From positions 1 to 64,000 of the forward strand of contig NZ_CACSJM010000009.1 in NCBI RefSeq assembly GCF_902706185.1: a DNA stretch of 64,000 nucleotides, given 5' to 3'. This DNA comes from Roseomonas sp. 18066 (lineage in GTDB: Bacteria; Pseudomonadota; Alphaproteobacteria; Acetobacterales; Acetobacteraceae). Both the position numbers and the translations under genes were made by a program. Below the pieces are notes generated by a model. It did not search any database, had not been told where the DNA came from, and was given only the letters and a program-made list of their open reading frames with translations. Positions 51,794 through 59,853 of the stretch are shown here, piece by piece (the first letter of the stretch is position 1; every line of letters starts with the position of its first letter).

Positions 51794-52270
51794 TCAGCGC
51801 CGCTGGCAGGCGTCGAACAGGGCCGTCATGCCGGCATCGGCGCCGGCCAGCGGCACCGTCTCGGTCTCGCCGTCCAGCGTGATCGACAGCGCGCCGCCGC
51901 CGGTCAGCAGCTTGCGCCAGGCGGCATCCGCCTCGAAGCCGCCGAGCAGCATCAGCGCGTCGCCCAGCTCCTGCATCTCGCCCTTCATGGCCAGGCGCTG
52001 CTGGCCGCCGGCGGTCGCGAAATCGACCTGCACGATGCTGCCGTCGCGGGCGCGGTCGCGCTCCTCCAGCAGGCGCATCTCGATGCGCTGGCCGCCGCGG
52101 CGGCAGAACAGCGCCAGGCTCTGGTCGCCGGTCTCGGGGATTTCCCAGGCCATCAGCAGGCCTTCGCCGGTCTGGCGCGACGCCCAGCGCTGCTCCTGCG
52201 CCGCGGCCGGCAGGGCGGACAGCCCGGCCAGCAGGGCCAGCGCCGCCAGGGTGGATTTCTGTCTCGTCAT
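51794..52270 (-). CDS. Hypothetical exported protein, 158 residues (amidoligase operon)
   Basis: No family recognised. A classical signal peptide (MTRQKSTLAALALLAGLSAL then PAAAQ) leads into a small, probably beta-rich domain: 'WASRQTGEGLLMAWEIPETGDQSLALFCRRGGQRIEMRL', 'IVQVDFATAGGQQRLAMKGEMQEL'. Two cysteines. It starts 2 bases after the stop of the 172-residue exported protein, making it the last gene of the operon with the amidoligase-like enzyme. Confidence 0.78.
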   Translation of the reverse strand: MTRQKSTLAALALLAGLSALPAAAQEQRWASRQTGEGLLMAWEIPETGDQSLALFCRRGGQRIEMRLLEERDRARDGSIVQVDFATAGGQQRLAMKGEMQELGDALMLLGGFEADAAWRKLLTGGGALSITLDGETETVPLAGADAGMTALFDACQRR

Positions 52271-52272
52271 GG

Positions 52273-52791
52273 TCAGCGATTCTCCAGCCCGTTGGTCGTG
52301 CGCTGCTGCCGGATCCGGTCACGGCTGGCCAGCACCGTCTCCCGCATTTCTGCCAGACCGGCGCGGATCCGTGCCAGCGCCGCCTCGTTGCCCGGCCTGG
52401 GCGTGGCGGCATTGCCATGCGCCGCGTCCCAGTCCAGCGCGGCCTGCAGGCTGGCGGCCAGGGCATCAACGTCGCCGAAGGCCCATTCGTTGATCGGCCG
52501 GCCGACGCTTTCGTTCAGCGCGGCATAAAGCGCCGGCTCGCCATCGCGCGGCAGGTCCGGGGTGACGGCCAGGCGGAAGCGGGCGCGCAGCTGCGCGACA
52601 TAGAGCCAGCGGACGGCCTCCTGCCGCGGGCCCTCGCGGAAACGCCGCGCCGCCAGGGCATAGAGCCCGGCCGGCGGCAGGCTGTCGGCGGTCGCCTCCA
52701 GCTCCACCAGCGGCATCCGCATGACATCCTGCGCCGCGGCCGGGGCGGCGGCGACCAGACAGAAAAACGCCGCGCGGCGGGTCAGGCCCAT
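52273..52791 (-). CDS. Hypothetical exported protein, 172 residues (amidoligase operon)
   Basis: No family recognised. The signal peptide is 'MGLTRRAAFFCLVAAAPAAAQ'. The mature part is helical-looking and includes 'LPPAGLYALAARRFREGPRQEAVRWLYVAQLRARFRLAV', which resembles a tetratricopeptide-like helix pair, and a C-terminal helix rich in Arg and Gln. The start overlaps the amidoligase stop by 10 bases, so translation is coupled. The exported location next to a cytoplasmic ligase suggests it may act on the product in the periplasm, or simply share regulation. Confidence 0.78.
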   Translation of the reverse strand: MGLTRRAAFFCLVAAAPAAAQDVMRMPLVELEATADSLPPAGLYALAARRFREGPRQEAVRWLYVAQLRARFRLAVTPDLPRDGEPALYAALNESVGRPINEWAFGDVDALAASLQAALDWDAAHGNAATPRPGNEAALARIRAGLAEMRETVLASRDRIRQQRTTNGLENR

Positions 52792-53801
52792 TCTTCGCTC
52801 CTGTGCCGGCGGCCGGAGAGTATGCCGCGCAGCATCTCCTCGAAGAAACCCGCCCAGCCCAGGATGCGCGCGACATCCAGCGTCGGCGGCAGCAGGCGGA
52901 TCTCGATGGTGCGCTTCTGCGCGTCGCCGGCCAGCAGGTTGACGATGTTGACGTCGCAGAACTTCTGGGCGCCGGCGCGCAGCAGGCGCGACGCCGCCTC
53001 GGGCCAGGGCAGCCGGGCGAAGCCGGGGTCCAGCGCCGCCTCCAGCAGGTCGTCGTCATAGGGGCCGAGGCGGCGGCATTGCGGGTTGGTGCCACAGAGC
53101 GCGCGCAGGCCGGCGCCGCGCTCGGCCACCAGCCGGATCAGCGCCTGCAGCCGCGCCGCATCGGCGAAGGGGGCCGCGTCGAAATGCAGATGCACGGCGC
53201 CTTCCTGCGGCAGCAGGAAGCCGAGCTCTGCCGCCGGGGTCAGCAGCGCGGTCAGCGCCGCGGCATGGTCCTTCTCCAGCGGCGGGGTGATGAGCTCGCA
53301 GGGCCGCTCGCGGCCACCGGGCAGGGGGGCCGCGAGCGCCACGGAAGCCCCGGCCGGATCGGCCAGGCGATGGATGCCGCCCGGCTTTGCCTCCAGCCGC
53401 CCGCCGAAAAGATCGAGGCCAGGGGCCAGGACATCGCCGATCGGCGCCTCGGCGTCGCAATGCCGCGCCAGCAGCCGGGCGAGCCGCGCATCATCGGCGG
53501 CGATGCGGTACCAGCCCGGGTGCGGCGCCGCGCGGCGCTCCAGATCGGCCTGCAGCGTCAGGTCGTCGACGCAGCGGGCGACGGGATTTCCCGCCGCATC
53601 CTCGACGCAGAAGCCCAGCGTCAGCGTCTCGAAGACGCGGCGCTCGGGGCCAGGGCCGTGCTCGGCCTGGGGGTGGAAGATGCGGCGCAACCGGCCGCCG
53701 CAGCCCTCGGCCAGGCGCTGCGCCAGGTCGCGGCGGGAGCGGCCGGGCGGCGCCAGCAGCTCCACCTCGACACCGATGCGCCAGTCCAGGGCCTGCGGCA
53801 T
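52782..53801 (-). CDS. Amidoligase-family protein (GCS/glutamine synthetase-like fold)
   Basis: 339-residue cytoplasmic protein with the pattern of the putative amidoligase (COOH-NH2 ligase) family. Motifs are 'RIGVEVELLAPPGRS' at residues 8-22 (ExE metal site), 'CVDDLTLQADLE' near 77, 'CELITPPLEK' near 175, 'AVHLHFDAAPF' near 205 and 'CDVNIVNLL' followed by 'KRTIEIRLLPPTLD' near 290-310. These are the metal and ATP residues of the glutamate-cysteine ligase fold, which joins an amine to a carboxylate. The substrate is unknown. It is coupled to small exported proteins on both sides: 9 bases after one, and overlapping the next. Confidence 0.75.
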   Translation of the reverse strand: MPQALDWRIGVEVELLAPPGRSRRDLAQRLAEGCGGRLRRIFHPQAEHGPGPERRVFETLTLGFCVEDAAGNPVARCVDDLTLQADLERRAAPHPGWYRIAADDARLARLLARHCDAEAPIGDVLAPGLDLFGGRLEAKPGGIHRLADPAGASVALAAPLPGGRERPCELITPPLEKDHAAALTALLTPAAELGFLLPQEGAVHLHFDAAPFADAARLQALIRLVAERGAGLRALCGTNPQCRRLGPYDDDLLEAALDPGFARLPWPEAASRLLRAGAQKFCDVNIVNLLAGDAQKRTIEIRLLPPTLDVARILGWAGFFEEMLRGILSGRRHRSEEWA

Positions 53802-53810
53802 CGCGGCGGC

Positions 53811-54248
53811 TCAGCGCGCCTCGTCGATGGCGTCCAGGCTGTTCTTGTGGTCGCCGCGCACCAGGTTGCCCGACAGCTTGGCCCGCGTCTCGGAGATGGA
53901 ATCCATCCGCCAGTACTTGGCGAACAGCAGGATCTGCTCGGCGCTGTAGACCTCGTCGGCGGGGCAGCGGCGGGCGTCGTTGCGGTTCATCTGCCGGCCG
54001 CGCGCGACATCGGCGGTGACACGGGCACGGTCGCCGCGGCGCAGCTTGTCGGCGGCATTGCGCATGACGCGGTTCAGCAGGTCGTCGTCGTAGGCGAGCT
54101 GCAGCATATGCGCGTCGCACATCGTGTAGCCGGCCTCGAGAAACGTGTCCTCGTTCGGTCCGGCCAAGGCAGGGCTGGCGGCGGTGGCCGCGACCAGCGC
54201 CACGACCTTGGAGGCGAGCAGGGTTTTCCGATGGCGAAGGCGCGGCAT
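53811..54248 (-). CDS. Hypothetical exported protein, 145 residues (amidoligase operon)
   Basis: No family recognised. The signal peptide (MPRLRHRKTLLASKVVALVA then ATAASPALA) precedes a small helical domain with 'LEAGYTMCDAHMLQLAYDDDLLNRVMRNAADKL' and 'ARRCPADEVYSAEQILLFAKYW'; the two cysteines may pair. The amidoligase gene starts 9 bases after its stop. The RMD1/YagE gene ends 91 bases before its start, so it is either the first gene of the amidoligase operon or the second of a longer unit. Confidence 0.78.
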   Translation of the reverse strand: MPRLRHRKTLLASKVVALVAATAASPALAGPNEDTFLEAGYTMCDAHMLQLAYDDDLLNRVMRNAADKLRRGDRARVTADVARGRQMNRNDARRCPADEVYSAEQILLFAKYWRMDSISETRAKLSGNLVRGDHKNSLDAIDEAR

Positions 54249-54339
54249 GCAATATCCCCGGGAGACGCGACGGCGGTCGCGCAATCTGGCCGTGGGGTCG
54301 CTTGCGGGCAATTCAACAAAAGCGGAAGCGCGGCGTTGC

Positions 54340-55458
54340 TCAGTGCCGGATGAAGGACAGCACAATCTCGAAGGCGATGAGCAGCAGGATGGCGGTTTCC
54401 AGCACCTCGGCGCGGCCGCCGGCGGCCTCGCCGTGCAAGGCCGTGTAGGTGTCGCGGATGATGGACAGCTTGCGGTCCACCGCGGCGCTGACCTCGGGGA
54501 CGCGGAACAGGTCCATCGCCGCCGAATAGACGCGGGCGAGATAGACATCCTCGGTGACCTGCAGCGCGTTGTCGACGCGCTCGGCCAGCTCGCTGACCTC
54601 GGCCACCAGCATGTGCAGCTGCTGCGCCAGGCCCGCATAGCGGCGCGAGGCCAGGAGGTGCGAGCGCCGCCGCGCCGCCTCGACCATATCGCGCATGCGC
54701 GGCAGCTCGGCATCGAGCAGCTCGTCATAGCTGCGCATCTCGAGCAGCTGGGCATTGGCCATCTCGAGCACGTCGGCGACGTCGGTCTCGCGCCGCGGCT
54801 CGTAGATGAAGGCGCGGTCCCAGGTCAGCACGACCAGGTCGTCGGTATGGTAGGAAAAACTCTGGCGCAGCAGGTCGCGGCGGGCGCCTTCGGACAGCGG
54901 CCGGATCTCGCCCGACAGCAGCGGCACCAGGTCGGCCTGCTGCTGCAGCTCGATGGCCGTCAGCGGGCGGTCGAAGGCATCGACCACGGCCAGCAGATAG
55001 TCTTCCTGCAGCGGCGCGGGGCTGGGGCGGGTGAAGGCCTCGCCCAGCAGCCCGTTCAGCTGGGCCAGCAGCGCGTCCCAGGGGGCGTCGATCGCCTCCA
55101 GCCCGGTGGCATGGTCCAGCCGGTTGGCCAGCGCCGTGAAGCCTTCCCAGTCCAGCCCGTCGGCCGGCAGCTTCAGGGTGAAGGCGGCGACGCCGAAATC
55201 GTAGAGGCGGATGCCGGCCTGGGCGGTGACCTCCTCGGCGCCAAGCGTCAGCGTGACCGGGCCGAGGGCGAGGGCCAGCGGCGGGACACCGAAGGAAACA
55301 GCCTTGGCCGGGGTGCCGGCCAGCTTGCTGCGGGCGCTGGGGCCCTGGGCGCGGGCGGCCCAGAGCGCCTCGGCCCGCTTCAGGTCGATCTCATAGGCCA
55401 GGTCGAAAAGCCGCAGCGCCACCACCTGGCCCGAGGCCACCCGCAAGCCTGCCATCAT
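54340..55458 (-). CDS. RMD1/YagE family protein (DUF155)
   Basis: 372-residue protein. The C-terminal two thirds show the DUF155 pattern: 'LLSGEIRPLSEGARRDLLRQSFSYHTDDLVVLTWDRAFIYEP', then 'VLEMANAQLLEMRSYDELLDAEL', 'ERVDNALQVTEDVYLARVYSAAMDLFRV', 'KLSIIRDTYTAL' and a C-terminal membrane helix 'VLETAILLLIAFEIVLSFI'. Relatives are mitochondrial RMD1/RMND1 proteins, tied to organelle translation and respiration, and uncharacterised bacterial homologues. It is probably a tail-anchored inner-membrane protein. Start at 55458 or 55455. It is upstream of the amidoligase operon on the same strand. Confidence 0.85.
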   Translation of the reverse strand: MMAGLRVASGQVVALRLFDLAYEIDLKRAEALWAARAQGPSARSKLAGTPAKAVSFGVPPLALALGPVTLTLGAEEVTAQAGIRLYDFGVAAFTLKLPADGLDWEGFTALANRLDHATGLEAIDAPWDALLAQLNGLLGEAFTRPSPAPLQEDYLLAVVDAFDRPLTAIELQQQADLVPLLSGEIRPLSEGARRDLLRQSFSYHTDDLVVLTWDRAFIYEPRRETDVADVLEMANAQLLEMRSYDELLDAELPRMRDMVEAARRRSHLLASRRYAGLAQQLHMLVAEVSELAERVDNALQVTEDVYLARVYSAAMDLFRVPEVSAAVDRKLSIIRDTYTALHGEAAGGRAEVLETAILLLIAFEIVLSFIRH

Positions 55459-55549
55459 GATCCGCCATCCGCTGTTCCGGGCGGGGCTTAGCGGCTGCGG
55501 CGGCGCCCGCCACGCGACAGTTTGATGACAGTGCCCGCCCTGGTGCCCC

Positions 55550-57073
55550 TCAGGCGGCCGGCCATTGCGTGTCCGGATCCAGCGGCCAGATCGGGCGCGG
55601 CAGGTGGCGGAAGGGGATGCGGGCCAGCATCGGCGAGACCAGGCCGGGGCCGTCGATCTCCAGGATGCGCGCATCGGGGAAGAGGTCGTCGAAGCCCGCG
55701 CGGAAATGGCCGCGCGACTTGACGACGATGCCGCGCAAGGCCCGGAGGTCGATGCCGAGATGCTCGAGCATGGCGGTATCCAGGCATTGGTGGCGGATCG
55801 AGACGAAGACCACCTCGATCCTGCCCGCCAGCCGCAGCCAGGCGGTGGGGCCGAGCGACTGTTTTCGCCCGGCGATCATGCCGCGGCGGCCGACGATCTC
55901 GCCATCCGACAGCGCCATCACCTCGGCCTCGACGGAGAGCGGGTCGCTGCCGGGAAAATTCTCGCCGCGGTTGAGATGGGCGGTGAAGCGAGCGCCCTTG
56001 CCCAGGGCATGCGCCTCGGCGGCCAGCGTCGGGTCGTAATGGATGGCGAAGGCGGTGTCGGTGATCCCGGCCTCGAGGAAGGCGCGCAGCACGGCCGAGG
56101 TATTGCCGCGCCCGCCCCCGCCGGGATTGTCGGCGACATCGGCGAAGAGCAGCGGCGGCATCGACGGGTTTTCCACCACCTCCTTCAAGCGCGCGACGGC
56201 GGTGTCGATGGGCATCAGCTTCGCCACGAGCTCTTCGCGGCGGGTCCAGAGCATGGTCGCGATTTCCTGCGCGACGCGCTCGGCCGAGGCGGCATCGCCG
56301 CGCGCGGTGACGATGACGCTCATGCCGTTCTTCGGGCTGTCGCCCAGGCTGAAATTGCCGAGGACGGAAACATTGATGATCGGGCCGGTGGTCAGCGCCT
56401 GGCCGCGGTCGATGGCGGCGCCATAGGGGCCACGGTCGGAGAGCAGCGCGACGGAAGGCGGCAGGATCGGCAACCGAAGAAAAGCTTTCGCGGTCTTCAC
56501 GCCGGAGAGCAGCTCGCGCATGCCGACCGCCGCCTCCTGGCCACGGGCGCGCATGTCGGTATGCGGGTTGGTGCGATAGGCGATCAGCAGGTCGGGGTGC
56601 TCGACCATCTCGGCGCTGACATTGGCATGCAGGTCGAGGGTGGAGACGACGGGCACGTCAGGCCCGACGACGCGGCGGACCATGGCGTAGAGCACGCCTT
56701 CCGGATCGGGCTCGACGGTGGCCGAGGCGGCGCCATGCGCCTCGATATAGACGCCGTCGAGGGGGAGGGCGGCGCGCAGGCCATCTTCCAGCAGCGCCAG
56801 GAAGCGGTCGAAGAAGGATTGCTCGACCGGGCCACTGGCGCCGGCGCCGGTGATGGCGATGGGCAGCGGGGTCCAGGGGCCGGCCTGGTCCATGTCGGCC
56901 ACGAAGCCGACCAGCCCGCCCGGGTCGCGCGGCGTGGCGCTGCGGACATCGGTCAGCAGGTCCTCGCCCTGCAGCCAGAGCTTGGACCGGAATTCGGCCT
57001 CGGTGGCCGGGGGCGCGAAGCCATTGGCCTCCAGCATGAAGCCGAGGAGGGCGATGCGGGGCGGCGTGGTCAT
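55550..57073 (-). CDS. M81 family metallopeptidase (MlrC-like)
   Basis: 507-residue protein of the family of microcystinase C, which cleaves a short linear peptide left after earlier steps of microcystin breakdown. Conserved segments are 'IALLGFMLEANGFAPPATEAEF' at the N-terminus, 'GVYIEAHGAASA' near residue 108, 'VVSTLDLHANVSAEMV' near 143, 'AYRTNPHTDMRARGQEA' near 163 and 'FADVADNPGGGGRGNTSAVLRAFLE' near 320. The His and Asp residues in these blocks are the presumed zinc ligands. No signal peptide. It is the third gene of an operon with a peptide-type ABC receptor and a serine hydrolase. Microcystin use is not implied; a short or modified peptide is plausible. Confidence 0.92.
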   Translation of the reverse strand: MTTPPRIALLGFMLEANGFAPPATEAEFRSKLWLQGEDLLTDVRSATPRDPGGLVGFVADMDQAGPWTPLPIAITGAGASGPVEQSFFDRFLALLEDGLRAALPLDGVYIEAHGAASATVEPDPEGVLYAMVRRVVGPDVPVVSTLDLHANVSAEMVEHPDLLIAYRTNPHTDMRARGQEAAVGMRELLSGVKTAKAFLRLPILPPSVALLSDRGPYGAAIDRGQALTTGPIINVSVLGNFSLGDSPKNGMSVIVTARGDAASAERVAQEIATMLWTRREELVAKLMPIDTAVARLKEVVENPSMPPLLFADVADNPGGGGRGNTSAVLRAFLEAGITDTAFAIHYDPTLAAEAHALGKGARFTAHLNRGENFPGSDPLSVEAEVMALSDGEIVGRRGMIAGRKQSLGPTAWLRLAGRIEVVFVSIRHQCLDTAMLEHLGIDLRALRGIVVKSRGHFRAGFDDLFPDARILEIDGPGLVSPMLARIPFRHLPRPIWPLDPDTQWPAA

Positions 57074-57087
57074 GGGGCGGCAGGCCT

Positions 57088-58059
57088 TCAGGCTGGCGGC
57101 GCCGCGGACAGCAGATGCGCGAGCAGCCGGCCGAGGCGGGTGTGGGAAACGCTGGTCGAGGGTTGATCGGTGTCGACGCGATGGACGATCACCGCCTGCA
57201 GCGCCGGGATGACGAGCAGCACATGGCCGCGGGTGCCGAGGGCGGCGTAGCTGCCCGCCGGCATCAGCGCATGCGGGAACAGGATGCCGGCGCGCGCGAC
57301 CCACCACATGAAGCCATAGGCGCCGCGGGTGCCGGCCTCGGAGATGGGCAGCACGCTTTGCTGGACCCAGGATCTCGGCACGATGCCGCGGCCGCCATCG
57401 AGGAAAAGCTGGCCGAAGCGTGCCAGGTCGCGCGCGGTCATGCGGAAAGGATAGGCAGGATGCGCGCTGTCGGGCAGGTCGATATATTCGCCGTCCTGCT
57501 CCGGCCGGAAGTCCTGCATGCCGCAGGGGGCGGCGATGCGGGCGGCGAAGTCGGCGAAGATGTCGGCGCCGGTGAGCTTGCGGAAGATGGTGCCGAGGGC
57601 GTTGAAGTCCCAGTTGTTGTAGCACCAGGTGGTGCCCGGGCCGGCGCTGTGGCGCGCCGGCTTGATGGCGATCATCCAGGGCGATTCATAGCCGCTGGGG
57701 TGGTAGACGCCGGAGCGCGCGCAGAGCAGGTCGAGCACGGTCGCCAGCTTTTCCCGCGGCGTCAGGCCGAGCTTGTCGTCGATGCCGAGGCTGTCGAGCG
57801 TGGCTTCAAGATCGATGCGCCCTTCCGCCTCATGCATGCCGATCTGCGCCGACAGGAAGCTCTTGCGGATGGAGTGGACGTTGTAGCGGGCATCGACGGC
57901 GCCTTCGGCCAGCAACACCCGGCCGCGCACCACGACCATCAGCGCCGCGGTGTCGAGGGTCCTGGAATCCTCGACGGCGCGGGCCAGCTGGCCGGCATCC
58001 CAGCCGGCCTCCGCGGGATTCTTCCAATGGTCCCAGCTGCCAGTATCCGAAAGAATCAT
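57088..58059 (-). CDS. Serine hydrolase, beta-lactamase class C / esterase family
   Basis: 323-residue protein with the penicillin-binding-protein fold. The nucleophile motif SxxK is in 'YNVHSIRKSFLSAQIG' (S-I-R-K) near residue 67 and the Tyr-x-Asn motif in 'WCYNNWDFNALG' near 148. 'RMTARDLARFGQLFLDGG' near 210 is conserved, and the third motif is likely in 'ALGTRGHVLLVIP' (G-T-R-G) near 275. No signal peptide, so probably cytoplasmic. Relatives include D-aminopeptidases, esterases and peptide hydrolases such as MlrB, the second enzyme of microcystin degradation. Its start overlaps the receptor stop by 4 bases and M81 follows 14 bases after. Confidence 0.9.
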   Translation of the reverse strand: MILSDTGSWDHWKNPAEAGWDAGQLARAVEDSRTLDTAALMVVVRGRVLLAEGAVDARYNVHSIRKSFLSAQIGMHEAEGRIDLEATLDSLGIDDKLGLTPREKLATVLDLLCARSGVYHPSGYESPWMIAIKPARHSAGPGTTWCYNNWDFNALGTIFRKLTGADIFADFAARIAAPCGMQDFRPEQDGEYIDLPDSAHPAYPFRMTARDLARFGQLFLDGGRGIVPRSWVQQSVLPISEAGTRGAYGFMWWVARAGILFPHALMPAGSYAALGTRGHVLLVIPALQAVIVHRVDTDQPSTSVSHTRLGRLLAHLLSAAPPA

Positions 58060-59648
58060 GCGCGCTTGACGCCCCAGAAAATCGGGAAGGAGGCCGGGAC
58101 CACATCGACGATGTCGCTGCGATAGGCGGTGGGGTTGAAGATCTGGCCGACCGGGATGAAGGGGACTTCCTCGAAGGCCAGAACCTGCATCTCGCCGGCG
58201 ATGCGCTTCTGGTCGGCGAGGTCCGGCGCGTCGAGCCATTCGTCGCGCAGCGCTTCCAGCCGCGGGCTGGTGGGCCAGCCGAACCAGCCCTGCGGGCCGT
58301 TGCCGCGCAGGGGCACGTGGCTCGACGGGTCGGCGACGGTCAGGCCTTCATAGGTGGTGGTGAAGATGCTCCAGCCGCCCTTTTCCGGTGCCTCCTTGCT
58401 GGTGCGGCGCTGCACCAGCGTGCCCCAGTCCATGCTGGCGAATTCGATGTTCAGGCCGAGCTGCTTCAGCAGGTCGACGGTCACCTGGGCGAAGGCCGCC
58501 TGCACCGGATAGTCGGAGGGCGACATGACGACGACGCGCTCGCCCTTGTAGCCGCTTTCCTGCACCAGCTGCCGGCTGCGCGCCAGGTCGCGCGGGCTGG
58601 TCAGGGCCTGCATGCCGGCGTCGTTCGCCATCGGCAGGCCCGGGGTGAAGACGCCGCAGGGGATGCGGAACAGCTCCGGCTCGGCGCCGATGGCGGCGGC
58701 CATGTAGTCGGCCTGGTTGATCGCCGACAGCACCGCGCGCAGCAGCTTCGGATTGTCGAAGGGCGGGTGGATGTGGTTGATGCCGAGCATGGCGATGACA
58801 CCGACCTTGTCGTGCACGGCGACGCGGACGTTGCGCATTTTGCGCATGGTGGCCAGCAGGTCGTAGTCGGGGCGCTGGATCCAGTCGACCTCGCCATTCT
58901 GCAGCGCGCCCATCGCCGTCGCGCTGTCGGGCATGACCAGCCATTCGACGCGGTCGAAATGCGCGACCTTGCCGCCGGCCATGAAGCTCGGCGCGCCGTC
59001 CCGCGGGCGATAGGCGGGGTTGCGGCGATAGACGGCGCGCGAGCCGGAGACCCATTCGTCGACCGGGAAGGTGAAGGGACCGCTGCCGATATATTCGCGG
59101 ATCTGCTGGAAGGGGTCCGTCTTCGCGATGCGCTCGGGCATCATGAAGCAGTTGTCGGCGAGCGCCTGCAGGACCAGGCCATAGGGCTTGTTCAGGCGGA
59201 TCTCGAAGCGGGTGTCGTCGAGCGGCACCATGGCCTCGGTCCGCGCCAGCAGGGTCTGGCCCAGCGGCCGGCGGCGGGCCCAGCGCTGGATGCTGGCGAT
59301 GCAGTCGGCGGGGCGGACCTTCTCGCCATCGCTGAAGGCCAGGCCTTCGCGGAGCGTGAAGCGCCAGGTCAGCCGGTCGTCCGACAGCGCGTGCCCGGCC
59401 AGCATCTGCGGCTGCGGCACGAATTGCGCGTCCAGCCCGCACAGCGTGTCCCAGATCATCGCGCCGTGGTTGCGGGCGATGGTGGTCGTGGTCCAGACCG
59501 GATCGGGATTGGCCAGGTTGCCCTCGGGCACGAAGCGCAGCACCCTCGGATTGCCGGCGGCATTGCCCTGGGCCAGGGCAGGGGCGGCGAGGGCCAGCGA
59601 TGCGCCGGCCCCCAGCAGGCCACGGCGGGTCAGGTCGGATGCGGACAT
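58056..59648 (-). CDS. ABC transporter substrate-binding protein, family 5
   Basis: 530-residue periplasmic receptor. Signal peptide 'MSASDLTRRGLLGAGASLAL' (twin-arginine-like) ends in ALAQ. Family 5 blocks include 'TLREGLAFSDGEKVRPADCIASIQRW', 'IGSGPFTFPVDEWVSGSRAVYRRNPAY' and 'DNPKLLRAVLSAINQADY'. GGAG stands about 9 bases before the ATG. It is the first gene of the receptor - serine hydrolase - M81 operon; the permeases and ATPases are not in this operon and may come from the ABC operon starting at 61210 or from elsewhere. The enzymes suggest a peptide ligand. Confidence 0.93.
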   Translation of the reverse strand: MSASDLTRRGLLGAGASLALAAPALAQGNAAGNPRVLRFVPEGNLANPDPVWTTTTIARNHGAMIWDTLCGLDAQFVPQPQMLAGHALSDDRLTWRFTLREGLAFSDGEKVRPADCIASIQRWARRRPLGQTLLARTEAMVPLDDTRFEIRLNKPYGLVLQALADNCFMMPERIAKTDPFQQIREYIGSGPFTFPVDEWVSGSRAVYRRNPAYRPRDGAPSFMAGGKVAHFDRVEWLVMPDSATAMGALQNGEVDWIQRPDYDLLATMRKMRNVRVAVHDKVGVIAMLGINHIHPPFDNPKLLRAVLSAINQADYMAAAIGAEPELFRIPCGVFTPGLPMANDAGMQALTSPRDLARSRQLVQESGYKGERVVVMSPSDYPVQAAFAQVTVDLLKQLGLNIEFASMDWGTLVQRRTSKEAPEKGGWSIFTTTYEGLTVADPSSHVPLRGNGPQGWFGWPTSPRLEALRDEWLDAPDLADQKRIAGEMQVLAFEEVPFIPVGQIFNPTAYRSDIVDVVPASFPIFWGVKRA

Positions 59649-59735
59649 GGCTTCGCTCTCCTCGACGCTGCCCGGATCATGCGCCGGCCGATGCCGGCTG
59701 GCGAGGGGGCATGCCGCCGGTTCCTGGCAATCCGC

Positions 59736-59753
59736 ATGCCACGCATTTGGCAT
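59736..59753. promoter_or_regulatory. Inverted repeat between divergent genes
   Basis: ATGCCA (59736-59741) and TGGCAT (59748-59753) are perfect arms with a 6-base spacer, in the 205-base gap between the ABC receptor (minus) and the beta-propeller gene (plus). A regulator site is possible; no regulator gene is adjacent. Confidence 0.3.
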
Positions 59754-59853
59754 TTGCCGCCACGTCCGCGCTGGGCGGAGACTGCGCCCGGCGACGCATC
59801 CGACTCGAGGGGGCGCGACCGCAAAGATGAACGAAAATACAGGGAAGAACGTC

